From assembly GCA_963752695.1 (NCBI GenBank), contig CAVVZB010000002.1, positions 682,001 through 746,000 on the forward strand: DNA of 64,000 bases. The letters run 5' to 3'. A program made the translations under genes and the position numbers. Position 1 is the stretch's first letter. Each line of letters opens with the position of its first letter. The stretch comes from Bog-113 sp963752695. GTDB taxonomy: Bacteria > Acidobacteriota > Terriglobia > Bryobacterales > Bryobacteraceae. The notes under the pieces were generated by a model. That model did not search any database, was not told the origin of the DNA, and saw nothing but the letters and a program-made list of their open reading frames with translations. This document shows, piece by piece, positions 58,006 to 64,000 of this stretch.

Positions 58006-59178
58006 TCACCTCTTGGCGAGTACCGGCGCTTCGGGAACGAGTCTCCAATCGGTGATCTCCGACGCGCCCTTTGAAGGCACGCAATCAAACACCGGCGGGT
58101 CCACCCGATACCTGTCCTGATACCGGCGTTTGATTACCTGCTTGAAATTTTCCACCGCGTCCGGACGCACCAGGTTGACCGTACACCCTCCGAACCCGCC
58201 GCCCGTCATGCGCGCGCCGTAAACTCCGTCAACTTCCAGCGCGCGATCCACCAGGAAATCGATCTCCTCGCACGTGATCTCATAATCGTTCTTCATGCTC
58301 TGGTGCGAGGCCACGAACAACTTCCCCATCCCTTGCAGATCTTTCCGGGCCGCCGCTTCCCGGAACGCCTCCACCCGCGCGTCTTCCGTGATCACGTGCC
58401 GCGCCCGCCGCATGACCACTTCGCTCAGACCCGCGTCAGGCAAATCGCTTAAACGCGCGTCCCGCAGGCTTTTCACTTCTTTGCGCCTACTCTGAATCCC
58501 TGCTACGGCGGTAGCGCATTCATGGGTGCGCTCGGTATAAGCCGACGACGCCAACTCATGTTTCACCATCGAATTCACTGCCACAATCGCGACATCCGCC
58601 GGAAGCTCCACCAGTCGGTGTTCCAGACTCCGGCAATCGATCTCGACCGCCCGCTTTTCCTGTCCGAACACGGAAATGTATTGGTCCATGATTCCGCACG
58701 GCATTCCCACGAACTCGATCTCCGCCGCCTGGCAAAGCTTCGCTGTCTCGATCTTGTCGTACGACCGCCCATTCAGAAATGCCAGCGCGGCCGACACTTC
58801 CAAGGCCGCCGACGAACTGAGCCCTGATCCCTCGGGAACCTCGCTGTGCAGCATCAGCCGCAGCGGGCTGATCCGCACACCGCGCAAGGCCAGCTTCTGA
58901 GCCACACCGATCACGTAATCGGTCCAGTTCTTTTGCGGCTTGGCGTGCGCCACATCCACATCGAACGTGAAGCCCTCGTTCCGGTCGAGCGAGTACACCT
59001 GAATTCCGCCGTCGTTCGCCACCGCGCACGCCATATAGCACGCAAGATCAAGGGCCACCGGCATCACAAAGCCTAGATTGTAGTCCGTGTGCTCACCAAT
59101 CAGATTGACCCTGCCCGGCGCGCGGAACACCCGCGGCTTCGCATCCCGGCCGTACTTTTCCTGAAACTGCGCAATCAT
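58006..59178 (-). CDS. galK: Galactokinase
   Basis: A 390-residue GHMP kinase that phosphorylates galactose at C1. The signature GRVNLIGEHTDYN, the ATP-binding GSGLSSSAALE, the catalytic Asp in GIMDQY and the C-terminal MTGGGFGGCTV are present. I set the ATG at 59178 because it overlaps the stop of the small membrane gene (ATGA). It is the last gene of the galactose module and converges with DinB. Confidence 0.95.
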   Translation of the reverse strand: MIAQFQEKYGRDAKPRVFRAPGRVNLIGEHTDYNLGFVMPVALDLACYMACAVANDGGIQVYSLDRNEGFTFDVDVAHAKPQKNWTDYVIGVAQKLALRGVRISPLRLMLHSEVPEGSGLSSSAALEVSAALAFLNGRSYDKIETAKLCQAAEIEFVGMPCGIMDQYISVFGQEKRAVEIDCRSLEHRLVELPADVAIVAVNSMVKHELASSAYTERTHECATAVAGIQSRRKEVKSLRDARLSDLPDAGLSEVVMRRARHVITEDARVEAFREAAARKDLQGMGKLFVASHQSMKNDYEITCEEIDFLVDRALEVDGVYGARMTGGGFGGCTVNLVRPDAVENFKQVIKRRYQDRYRVDPPVFDCVPSKGASEITDWRLVPEAPVLAKR

Positions 59179-59360
59179 TTGTTTCGCCACGCCAGCAGGA
59201 GCATCACCGCGCCGAACAGAAGCATCGCAACCCCTGTGTAAAGGTTCACATTAGCCGTGGTCAAGGCCGACCGCGTCCCCGGCGCGAACACGCCCATTCC
59301 CACCAGCAGCAATCCGGTCGCGCTAAAAAACAGACCCGTCGGTACTCGTAAGTCGATCAT
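59175..59360 (-). CDS. Small two-helix membrane protein
   Basis: A 61-residue product with two hydrophobic segments (about residues 8-26 and 38-57) and a polar linker (APGTRSALTTANVN). It is unrecognised. It lies between the sodium/solute symporter and galK, overlaps galK by four bases and starts 21 bases after the symporter stop, so it probably helps the transporter or is simply retained in the operon. Confidence 0.6.
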   Translation of the reverse strand: MIDLRVPTGLFFSATGLLLVGMGVFAPGTRSALTTANVNLYTGVAMLLFGAVMLLLAWRNK

Positions 59361-59381
59361 CGTCAGCTTCCCTTTTCCGCT

Positions 59382-61037
59382 TTACCGAAACGCCACATTC
59401 AGCATAACCAGAGCCACAATCACGATGATCGCCAGGGTCACCGGCGTCTTATACCAGGGAATGCCTTGCTCGCGAGGTTGCGTCGTCAATCCATACACCA
59501 GACCCTCGAGTTGCGCCGCCGGCTTTGGAGTGGTCGCCAGACTCACCGCCACCGTCACGACAAAACAAGTCGTGAATGCGACAATCGCAATCCAGAAACT
59601 CTGCGCCATCGAGGAAGGGAATTGGTACAGAACGCCCAACCAGCCACCTTTTCCTTCGGCTCGTGTCAATCCCAACGCCACGCCGGCCATTCCTGTTCCT
59701 GACGCCAACCCCGCAAATGCTCCGTGCCCCGTCGTCCGCTTCCAGAACATCCCCAGCAGAAACGTTGCAAACAGCGGCGCATTGACGAACCCGAATACCA
59801 GTTGCAGGAAATCCATGATGTTGTTGAACTCGGTAGCCAGATACGCCGTGGCCACCGATAGTGCTGTCCCCACCAGGGTCGTAATCTTACCTACTCGTAA
59901 GTAATGCGCATCCGGTGCGTCTTTCCGGATATAGCTCTGATAGATGTCGTACGTGAACACCGTATTAAAGGCCGTCACGTTGCCCGCCATGCCGCTCATG
60001 AATGACGCCATCAGCGCCGTTAGGCCCACGCCCAGCATCCCGGATGGATAAAACTGTGCCATCAACGTCATTAGTGCCTGATCGTAATCGTACGTATGCC
60101 CGTCCGCTTTGAACGGCAGCGAATATCCGGTGTGCATCTGCGTCAGCGCGAACGCCGCCAGCCCTGGCACAATCACCACAAACGGCATGATCATCTTCGG
60201 GAAGGCCGCCATCACCGGAGTGCGCCGCGCCGCGTTCATCGAATCCGCCGCCATCGCCCTTTGAATAACCAGGAAGTCCGTGCACCAATAGCCGAACGAC
60301 AGCACGAAGCCCAACCCTGCGAACAGACCGAATGCCTCGATGCCCATCGGATTGTCGGACGCGTGCGCCAAATGCGCCCACGAGTGCGTATAAACATGTG
60401 GCAACCGCTGCTGCATCCCCGCCCAGCCGCCAGCCTGTGCGATCGCCAGAATCGATAATGGTGCAAACCCCAGAACAATCAGGAAGAATTGCAGCACTTC
60501 GTTATAGATCGCGCTCGTCAGCCCGCCCAGGTACGTATACGTCAACACGATCGCAGCCGAAAGCAGCACCGACGCCGTGAAACTCCAGCCCAGCACCAGT
60601 TGCAGCAGCAGGCCGAGCGCGTACATCGAGATCCCCGACGAGAAGATCGTCATCACGGCGAACGTGATCGCGTTCAACCCGCGCGTCTTTTCATCAAACC
60701 GCAGTTTCAGATACTCAGGAACCGACCGCGCCTTGCTGCCGTAATAGAACGGCATCATGAACACGCCCACAAACAGCATCGCCGGCACCGCGCCGATCCA
60801 GTAGAAGTGCGCCGTCATAATGCCGTACTTGGCGCCCGACGCCGCCATTCCGACCACTTCCTGAGCCCCTAAATTCGCCGCCAGGAACGCTAAACTTGTG
60901 ATCCATACGGGTATCGATCGCCCTGCTGTCAGAAACTCGCCCGCCGATCGCGACTTGCGCCGCAGCGCCCATCCGATCCCGATCACGAACGCAAAGTACA
61001 ACGAGAGAATTAAGTAGTCGACAAGGGCTAGTTTCAA
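59382..61037 (-). CDS. Sodium/solute symporter (SGLT-like)
   Basis: A 551-residue membrane protein of the SSS family with about 13-14 helices. The opening LILSLYFAFVIGIGW, FLTAGRSIPVWI and later GSKARSVPEYLKLRFDEKTR are typical of sugar-transporting members. The neighbouring galK and a LacI-type operator at 61121-61137 suggest galactose (or glucose) uptake driven by sodium. The start is TTG with a weak ribosome site. Confidence 0.88.
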   Translation of the reverse strand: MKLALVDYLILSLYFAFVIGIGWALRRKSRSAGEFLTAGRSIPVWITSLAFLAANLGAQEVVGMAASGAKYGIMTAHFYWIGAVPAMLFVGVFMMPFYYGSKARSVPEYLKLRFDEKTRGLNAITFAVMTIFSSGISMYALGLLLQLVLGWSFTASVLLSAAIVLTYTYLGGLTSAIYNEVLQFFLIVLGFAPLSILAIAQAGGWAGMQQRLPHVYTHSWAHLAHASDNPMGIEAFGLFAGLGFVLSFGYWCTDFLVIQRAMAADSMNAARRTPVMAAFPKMIMPFVVIVPGLAAFALTQMHTGYSLPFKADGHTYDYDQALMTLMAQFYPSGMLGVGLTALMASFMSGMAGNVTAFNTVFTYDIYQSYIRKDAPDAHYLRVGKITTLVGTALSVATAYLATEFNNIMDFLQLVFGFVNAPLFATFLLGMFWKRTTGHGAFAGLASGTGMAGVALGLTRAEGKGGWLGVLYQFPSSMAQSFWIAIVAFTTCFVVTVAVSLATTPKPAAQLEGLVYGLTTQPREQGIPWYKTPVTLAIIVIVALVMLNVAFR

Positions 61038-61120
61038 CTGGGAGCGCTACTCCGTTTCAAGATGTGCAGCCGCGCCCGTGCTTCCGGGTCCGCGCTTCTG
61101 CCTCCATATAACCTATTACT

Positions 61121-61137
61121 TGCAAACGTTTTCGGCA
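61121..61137 (-). promoter_or_regulatory. LacI/GalR-type operator
   Basis: The 16-17 base site reads TTGCAAACGTTTTCGG on the plus strand with a central CG and arms AAA/TTT, the shape of GalR, PurR and CcpA boxes (TGnAAnCGnTTnCA). It lies about 85 bases upstream of the symporter start, with a TTATAT -10-like hexamer (61107-61112 on the minus strand) between. It suggests sugar-controlled repression of the galactose module. Confidence 0.5.
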
Positions 61138-61161
61138 AGCTCTGGCGAAAGTTACGCCACG

Positions 61162-61626
61162 CTAGCCCGCTACCGCCGCCCGCCAATAGTCGAAACTGGT
61201 GCTCCCAATCGCCCGCCGCCCCGCCGCAGTCGCATAAATCGCCTGCAGATCTTCAAAAAACGCTAGCGATTCCGCCTCCAGGCCCAGCAGGCGCGTTGAC
61301 CGCAAAATCCGCGTGATCCGCAGCAGGTTATGATTTCCCGGCGTCAGCCACTGCCGGTCCTCGTAGAACCGCGTCATCATTCGAAGCGACACCAGCAACG
61401 CCGCTCGCAGCGGCTCGCTCCCGCGAAATTCCGCAATCGTCTCGGCATCCAGCACCGGCGCGCTCGGATTGACCGGGCTCGGTTCCGGCAGCGGGAACAG
61501 CCACTGGATGTAATCGTGAACCCGCTCCAGCTGCGCTGCACCCCACCCCTGAATCTGCGTCACCAGTCGTCCGCGGTCGTCCGGCGTCTCGCCCAGGTAA
61601 AAGCGCGCGATTTGCGTGTGCCCCAT
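61162..61626 (-). CDS. OGFr-domain protein
   Basis: A 154-residue protein matching the opioid-growth-factor-receptor conserved region: YLGETPDDRGR, then ERVHDYIQWLFPLPEPS and the C-terminal helices (RITRILRSTRLLGLE). Known from animals but also widespread in bacteria, with unknown function there. I chose the ATG at 61626, preceded by GGGGAG about nine bases upstream. It lies between the galactose module and the SIMPL gene, on the same strand. Confidence 0.8.
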   Translation of the reverse strand: MGHTQIARFYLGETPDDRGRLVTQIQGWGAAQLERVHDYIQWLFPLPEPSPVNPSAPVLDAETIAEFRGSEPLRAALLVSLRMMTRFYEDRQWLTPGNHNLLRITRILRSTRLLGLEAESLAFFEDLQAIYATAAGRRAIGSTSFDYWRAAVAG

Positions 61627-61656
61627 CGCCTTTGTCTCCCCTTCCGCCAAGCGCCC

Positions 61657-62364
61657 CTACTGCACCAGCCCAAACGTCACATTCACGCTCGCGTGAACCT
61701 CAATATTCCCCGCCGAAAGCGGCGGCTCCGCATTCGACTCCGCCTTCATAAACTCCACCTGCCGCGCCGGCGACACGATCACCGGCTGACCTTCCTCCAC
61801 CAGCAGCACCGAGCCCAGCTTTAAATGAAGACTGCTCGCCAAAGCTTGCGCGCTCGCCTGCGCCTGCGCCGCCGCAGTCCCCAACGCCTGCGCCCGATAC
61901 GGCTTTTCATCCTTCAACGTGTAGTTCAGGCGGTCCACATTGTTGGCCCCCGCCTTTGCCGCCGCGGCAATCACTTTCCGCACCAACTCCAATTGATTCA
62001 GCTCCATCCGAACTGTATTGTTCGCCGTGTATCCCAAGATCGTCGCCGTCCCGCCGTCTTTGGGGTACTTGTAATTCGGATTCACTGAGAAGTTGACCGT
62101 CTGAATCGACGCGTCGGGCGCTGCGGCCTGCAACTGCGCGATCACCGCCTTCGCCAGCTTCGCGTTGCTCTCCAACGCCACCTCCGACGTTGCGCCCTGC
62201 GTAATGACTCCAATATCGATCTCGGCCCGATCCGGCGTCGCCGACACCGTCGCCTCGCCATGTACCCGCACACTCGGCGGTTCCGCTCCCTTTGCCATCG
62301 CCGCCGTTCCGATCGCCGCCGCGCTTGTCAGCAGCATTGTCCATATTGGATTCACCCGCATCAT
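61657..62364 (-). CDS. SIMPL-domain (DUF541) exported protein
   Basis: A 235-residue protein with a signal peptide (residues 1-26) and a SIMPL domain: SVRVHGEATVSATPDRAEIDIGVI at the start and NNVDRLNYTLKD in the middle. Family members lie in the periplasm or outer membrane and are implicated in oxidative-stress tolerance, but the mechanism is unclear. Its last codons precede the OGFr gene by about 30 bases; both are likely on one transcript. Confidence 0.8.
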   Translation of the reverse strand: MMRVNPIWTMLLTSAAAIGTAAMAKGAEPPSVRVHGEATVSATPDRAEIDIGVITQGATSEVALESNAKLAKAVIAQLQAAAPDASIQTVNFSVNPNYKYPKDGGTATILGYTANNTVRMELNQLELVRKVIAAAAKAGANNVDRLNYTLKDEKPYRAQALGTAAAQAQASAQALASSLHLKLGSVLLVEEGQPVIVSPARQVEFMKAESNAEPPLSAGNIEVHASVNVTFGLVQ

Positions 62365-62403
62365 CCTTCCAACTTAGAACACCGCTGCCGCTATCCTGGT
62401 CCC

Positions 62404-63675
62404 GTGCCGGCAATCTCGCGCCGTAGCTTCCTTGCCGCCGCCGCGCTTCCGGCCCTTGCTGCCCCGCGCCTTTCCCCATCCAACGAAGCTTTTCTCGAAG
62501 ACCTCTCCCATCGCGCCTTCCTATATTTCTGGGAACAGGCCGACCCCCGCACCGGCCTGGTTCTCGACCGGGTCCGCGCCGACGCCGTCCACTCCAAGCG
62601 CCAGAGCCTCAATGTCGCCAGCACCGCCAACACCGGCTTCGGTCTCACCGCGTTGTGCATCGCCCACCAGCGCAACTGGCAGGACGCCACCAGCATTCAC
62701 GACCGCGTCCTCGCCACCCTTCGCCATCTCGCCTACCGCCAGCCCCATGTCCGCGGCTGGTTCTATCATTTCGTCGACCGCAACACCGGCGACCGCGTCT
62801 GGAAATCCGAACTCTCCACCATCGACACGGCCCTGTTGCTTGGGGGCGTCCTCACTGCCGGTCAATACTTTGCGGCCGACCCCGAAATCCCCGAACTCGC
62901 CCGCGCCATTTACGACCGCGTCCAGTTCTCCTGGCTCTTCGATCCCGCGACCGGTCTGCTCCGCATGGGGTGGTACCCCGAAAAAGGTTTCCTGCGCGCC
63001 TCCTGGGTCGATTACCGCGAGGCCACCATCCTCCAGCTACTTGCCATCGGCAGCGCCACGTTTCCCATCCCTGTCAGTGCCTGGTACAGCTTCGAGCGCG
63101 ACCCGGCCCAGTTCGACCAATATCGCTGGATCGGACGCGGCCCGCTGTTTACTCACCAGTACTCGCATGCCTGGATCGATTACCGCAACCGCGTCGACGG
63201 TCCGCCGTTCCAACTGAATTACTTCGATAACTCCATCGTCGCCACCCGCGCTCACCGAGCTTTCTGCCTAAGCCTGCGCGGCCAATTCCCTAGCTTCGCG
63301 CCCAACGTTTGGGGCCTCAGCCCGTCCGACAGCGAGATCGGCTACATCATCTGGGGCGATTCCGGCACGCGCCGCGACATCGATGGCACCATCGTACCCA
63401 GCACCGCCGCCGGCTCGCTCATGTTCACGCCCGAGCTTTGCCTCCCAGCCCTGCAATCCATGCGCGACCAGTTCGGAGACCTCATTTACGGCCGCTACGG
63501 CTTCGTCGATTCCTTCAATCCCCAAACATCCTGGGCCAATCCCGACTACATCGGTATCGACCAGGGCATCACGCTCCTCAGCGCCGAAAACCTCCGCTCC
63601 GGCAATGTTTGGAAATGGTTCGGCCGCAACCCCCGCGTTCGCTGGGCGATGAATCAGATCTTCTCCCCCAGTTAA
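62404..63675 (+). CDS. Exported glucoamylase-like protein
   Basis: A 423-residue protein with a twin-arginine (Tat) signal (SRRSFLAAAALPALAA), then a glycoamylase-like (alpha/alpha)6 domain: FLEDLSHRAFLYFWEQ at the start, TANTGFGLTALCIA, and the C-terminal ENLRSGNVWKWFGRNP. This domain occurs in exported beta-1,2-glucan or related hydrolases; the substrate here is unproven. Tat export suggests folding in the cytoplasm. The GTG start is consistent with the Tat leader; no convincing ribosome site. It is divergent from SIMPL. Confidence 0.75.
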   Translation: MPAISRRSFLAAAALPALAAPRLSPSNEAFLEDLSHRAFLYFWEQADPRTGLVLDRVRADAVHSKRQSLNVASTANTGFGLTALCIAHQRNWQDATSIHDRVLATLRHLAYRQPHVRGWFYHFVDRNTGDRVWKSELSTIDTALLLGGVLTAGQYFAADPEIPELARAIYDRVQFSWLFDPATGLLRMGWYPEKGFLRASWVDYREATILQLLAIGSATFPIPVSAWYSFERDPAQFDQYRWIGRGPLFTHQYSHAWIDYRNRVDGPPFQLNYFDNSIVATRAHRAFCLSLRGQFPSFAPNVWGLSPSDSEIGYIIWGDSGTRRDIDGTIVPSTAAGSLMFTPELCLPALQSMRDQFGDLIYGRYGFVDSFNPQTSWANPDYIGIDQGITLLSAENLRSGNVWKWFGRNPRVRWAMNQIFSPS

Positions 63676-63700
63676 CGTGTCGTGTAAACTTGAACCAACG

Positions 63701-64000
63701 ATGGCCTCTGTAATGGTGATCGACTCGGAACCCACTGTACGCCTGGTTATCACGCGGATACTCGAACGCGGGGACCATACGGTTCGCGCGACCGAAGACT
63801 TCACAGAAGCCGTTTCGATGCTGCGCGGCCAGACTGCCGATCTCGTTCTGACGAATGTTTTCCTCCGCGGAATCGCGGGACATGACGCGATGAGGCGACT
63901 GCGCGTGGAGTTTCCGCGGGTCAAAGTACTCATGGTGTCGGGGCTGCCTGATGAAGCCGCGATCGCTGAGTGGGCCGGCGAGGCGAGATTCGATATCTTC
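63701..64000 (+). CDS. Receiver-domain protein, truncated, atypical acceptor
   Basis: The first 100 codons of a gene that runs off the window. It looks like a CheY-like receiver: VMVIDSEPTV at the start and VKVLMVSGLPDEAAI at the end give the usual strand order. The acceptor position, in LVLTNVFLRGIAG, is Asn rather than Asp, and the usual acidic pair is Asp-Ser-Glu. So it may not be phosphorylated and may act as a pseudo-receiver. The rest (effector domain) is outside the window. Confidence 0.75.
   Translation, partial: MASVMVIDSEPTVRLVITRILERGDHTVRATEDFTEAVSMLRGQTADLVLTNVFLRGIAGHDAMRRLRVEFPRVKVLMVSGLPDEAAIAEWAGEARFDIF

Overview
The window looks like chromosomal DNA of an acidobacterium, most likely from the Solibacter/Bryobacter group. 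The strongest hint is a secreted protein at 40886-42616 that ends in the domain I know as TIGR03437, a family expanded in Candidatus Solibacter. Other signs fit: a GC-rich but not extreme base composition, many secreted proteins of unknown function, frequent GTG/TTG starts, and tightly packed genes with ATGA or TAATG overlaps. I see no rRNA, tRNA, CRISPR array, phage or insertion sequence. This is mostly a housekeeping stretch with a saprophyte's secreted and sugar-use genes mixed in.

Layout. 0.1-13 kb: a GAF-GAF-ANTAR regulator, a secreted HExxH protease, two tiny unrecognised genes, an FAD sugar-alcohol/lactone oxidase, pgi, a cyanophycinase-like peptidase, a lipoprotein, an amidohydrolase with a molybdopterin-fold protein, and an ABC exporter pair. 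12.4-16.7 kb (minus strand): hisS-aspS-mdh-ferredoxin. 16.8-20.1 kb: an S9 peptidase and an M23 peptidase. 20.1-28.0 kb (minus strand): a ten-gene block reading LytTR regulator, Trm112-like, heptosyltransferase-like, MsbA-like, yicC, gmk, rpoZ, coaBC, type-4 UDG, DoxX. 28.1-37.4 kb (plus strand): inositol-1-phosphate synthase, epimerase, secA, a membrane-anchored protein, a proline-rich secreted protein, RNase J, DUF2127. 37.4-50.6 kb: amidohydrolase, MauE-like protein, a lone nuoA overlapped by the TIGR03437 protein, a sugar transporter, a PQQ-type dehydrogenase, a two-haem beta-propeller protein, and a secreted glycosidase-like protein with three FN3 domains. 50.6-57.4 kb: nagB-like deaminase, M28 peptidase, ftsY, ribD, ribE, LarA-like. 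57.5-64 kb: DinB, a galactose module (Na+/solute symporter, small membrane protein, galK), OGFr-like, SIMPL, a glucoamylase-like protein and a truncated receiver-domain protein.

The most striking structural fact is that eight genes between about 16.0 and 26.5 kb are broken by single-base frame shifts, while genes on both sides are intact. At least fifteen shift sites can be traced, and nearly all are repaired by removing one base. Because hisS, gmk and coaBC are essential single-copy genes in most bacteria, I read this as a stretch of poor-quality assembly (insertion errors), not gene decay. Coordinates for these genes below span the whole reconstructed reading frame.

Regulatory sequence worth attention: a perfect CRP-type palindrome before the FN3 glycosidase, a LacI/GalR-type operator before the galactose module, a promoter-hairpin-terminator unit at 34.7-34.8 kb that could be a small RNA or attenuator, and a strong hairpin just before nuoA. 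I did not find a clearly new multi-gene system. The best candidates for novelty are the nuoA/TIGR03437 coupling, the secreted redox and glycosidase cluster at 43.7-50.6 kb, and the Asp-to-Asn receiver at the right edge.
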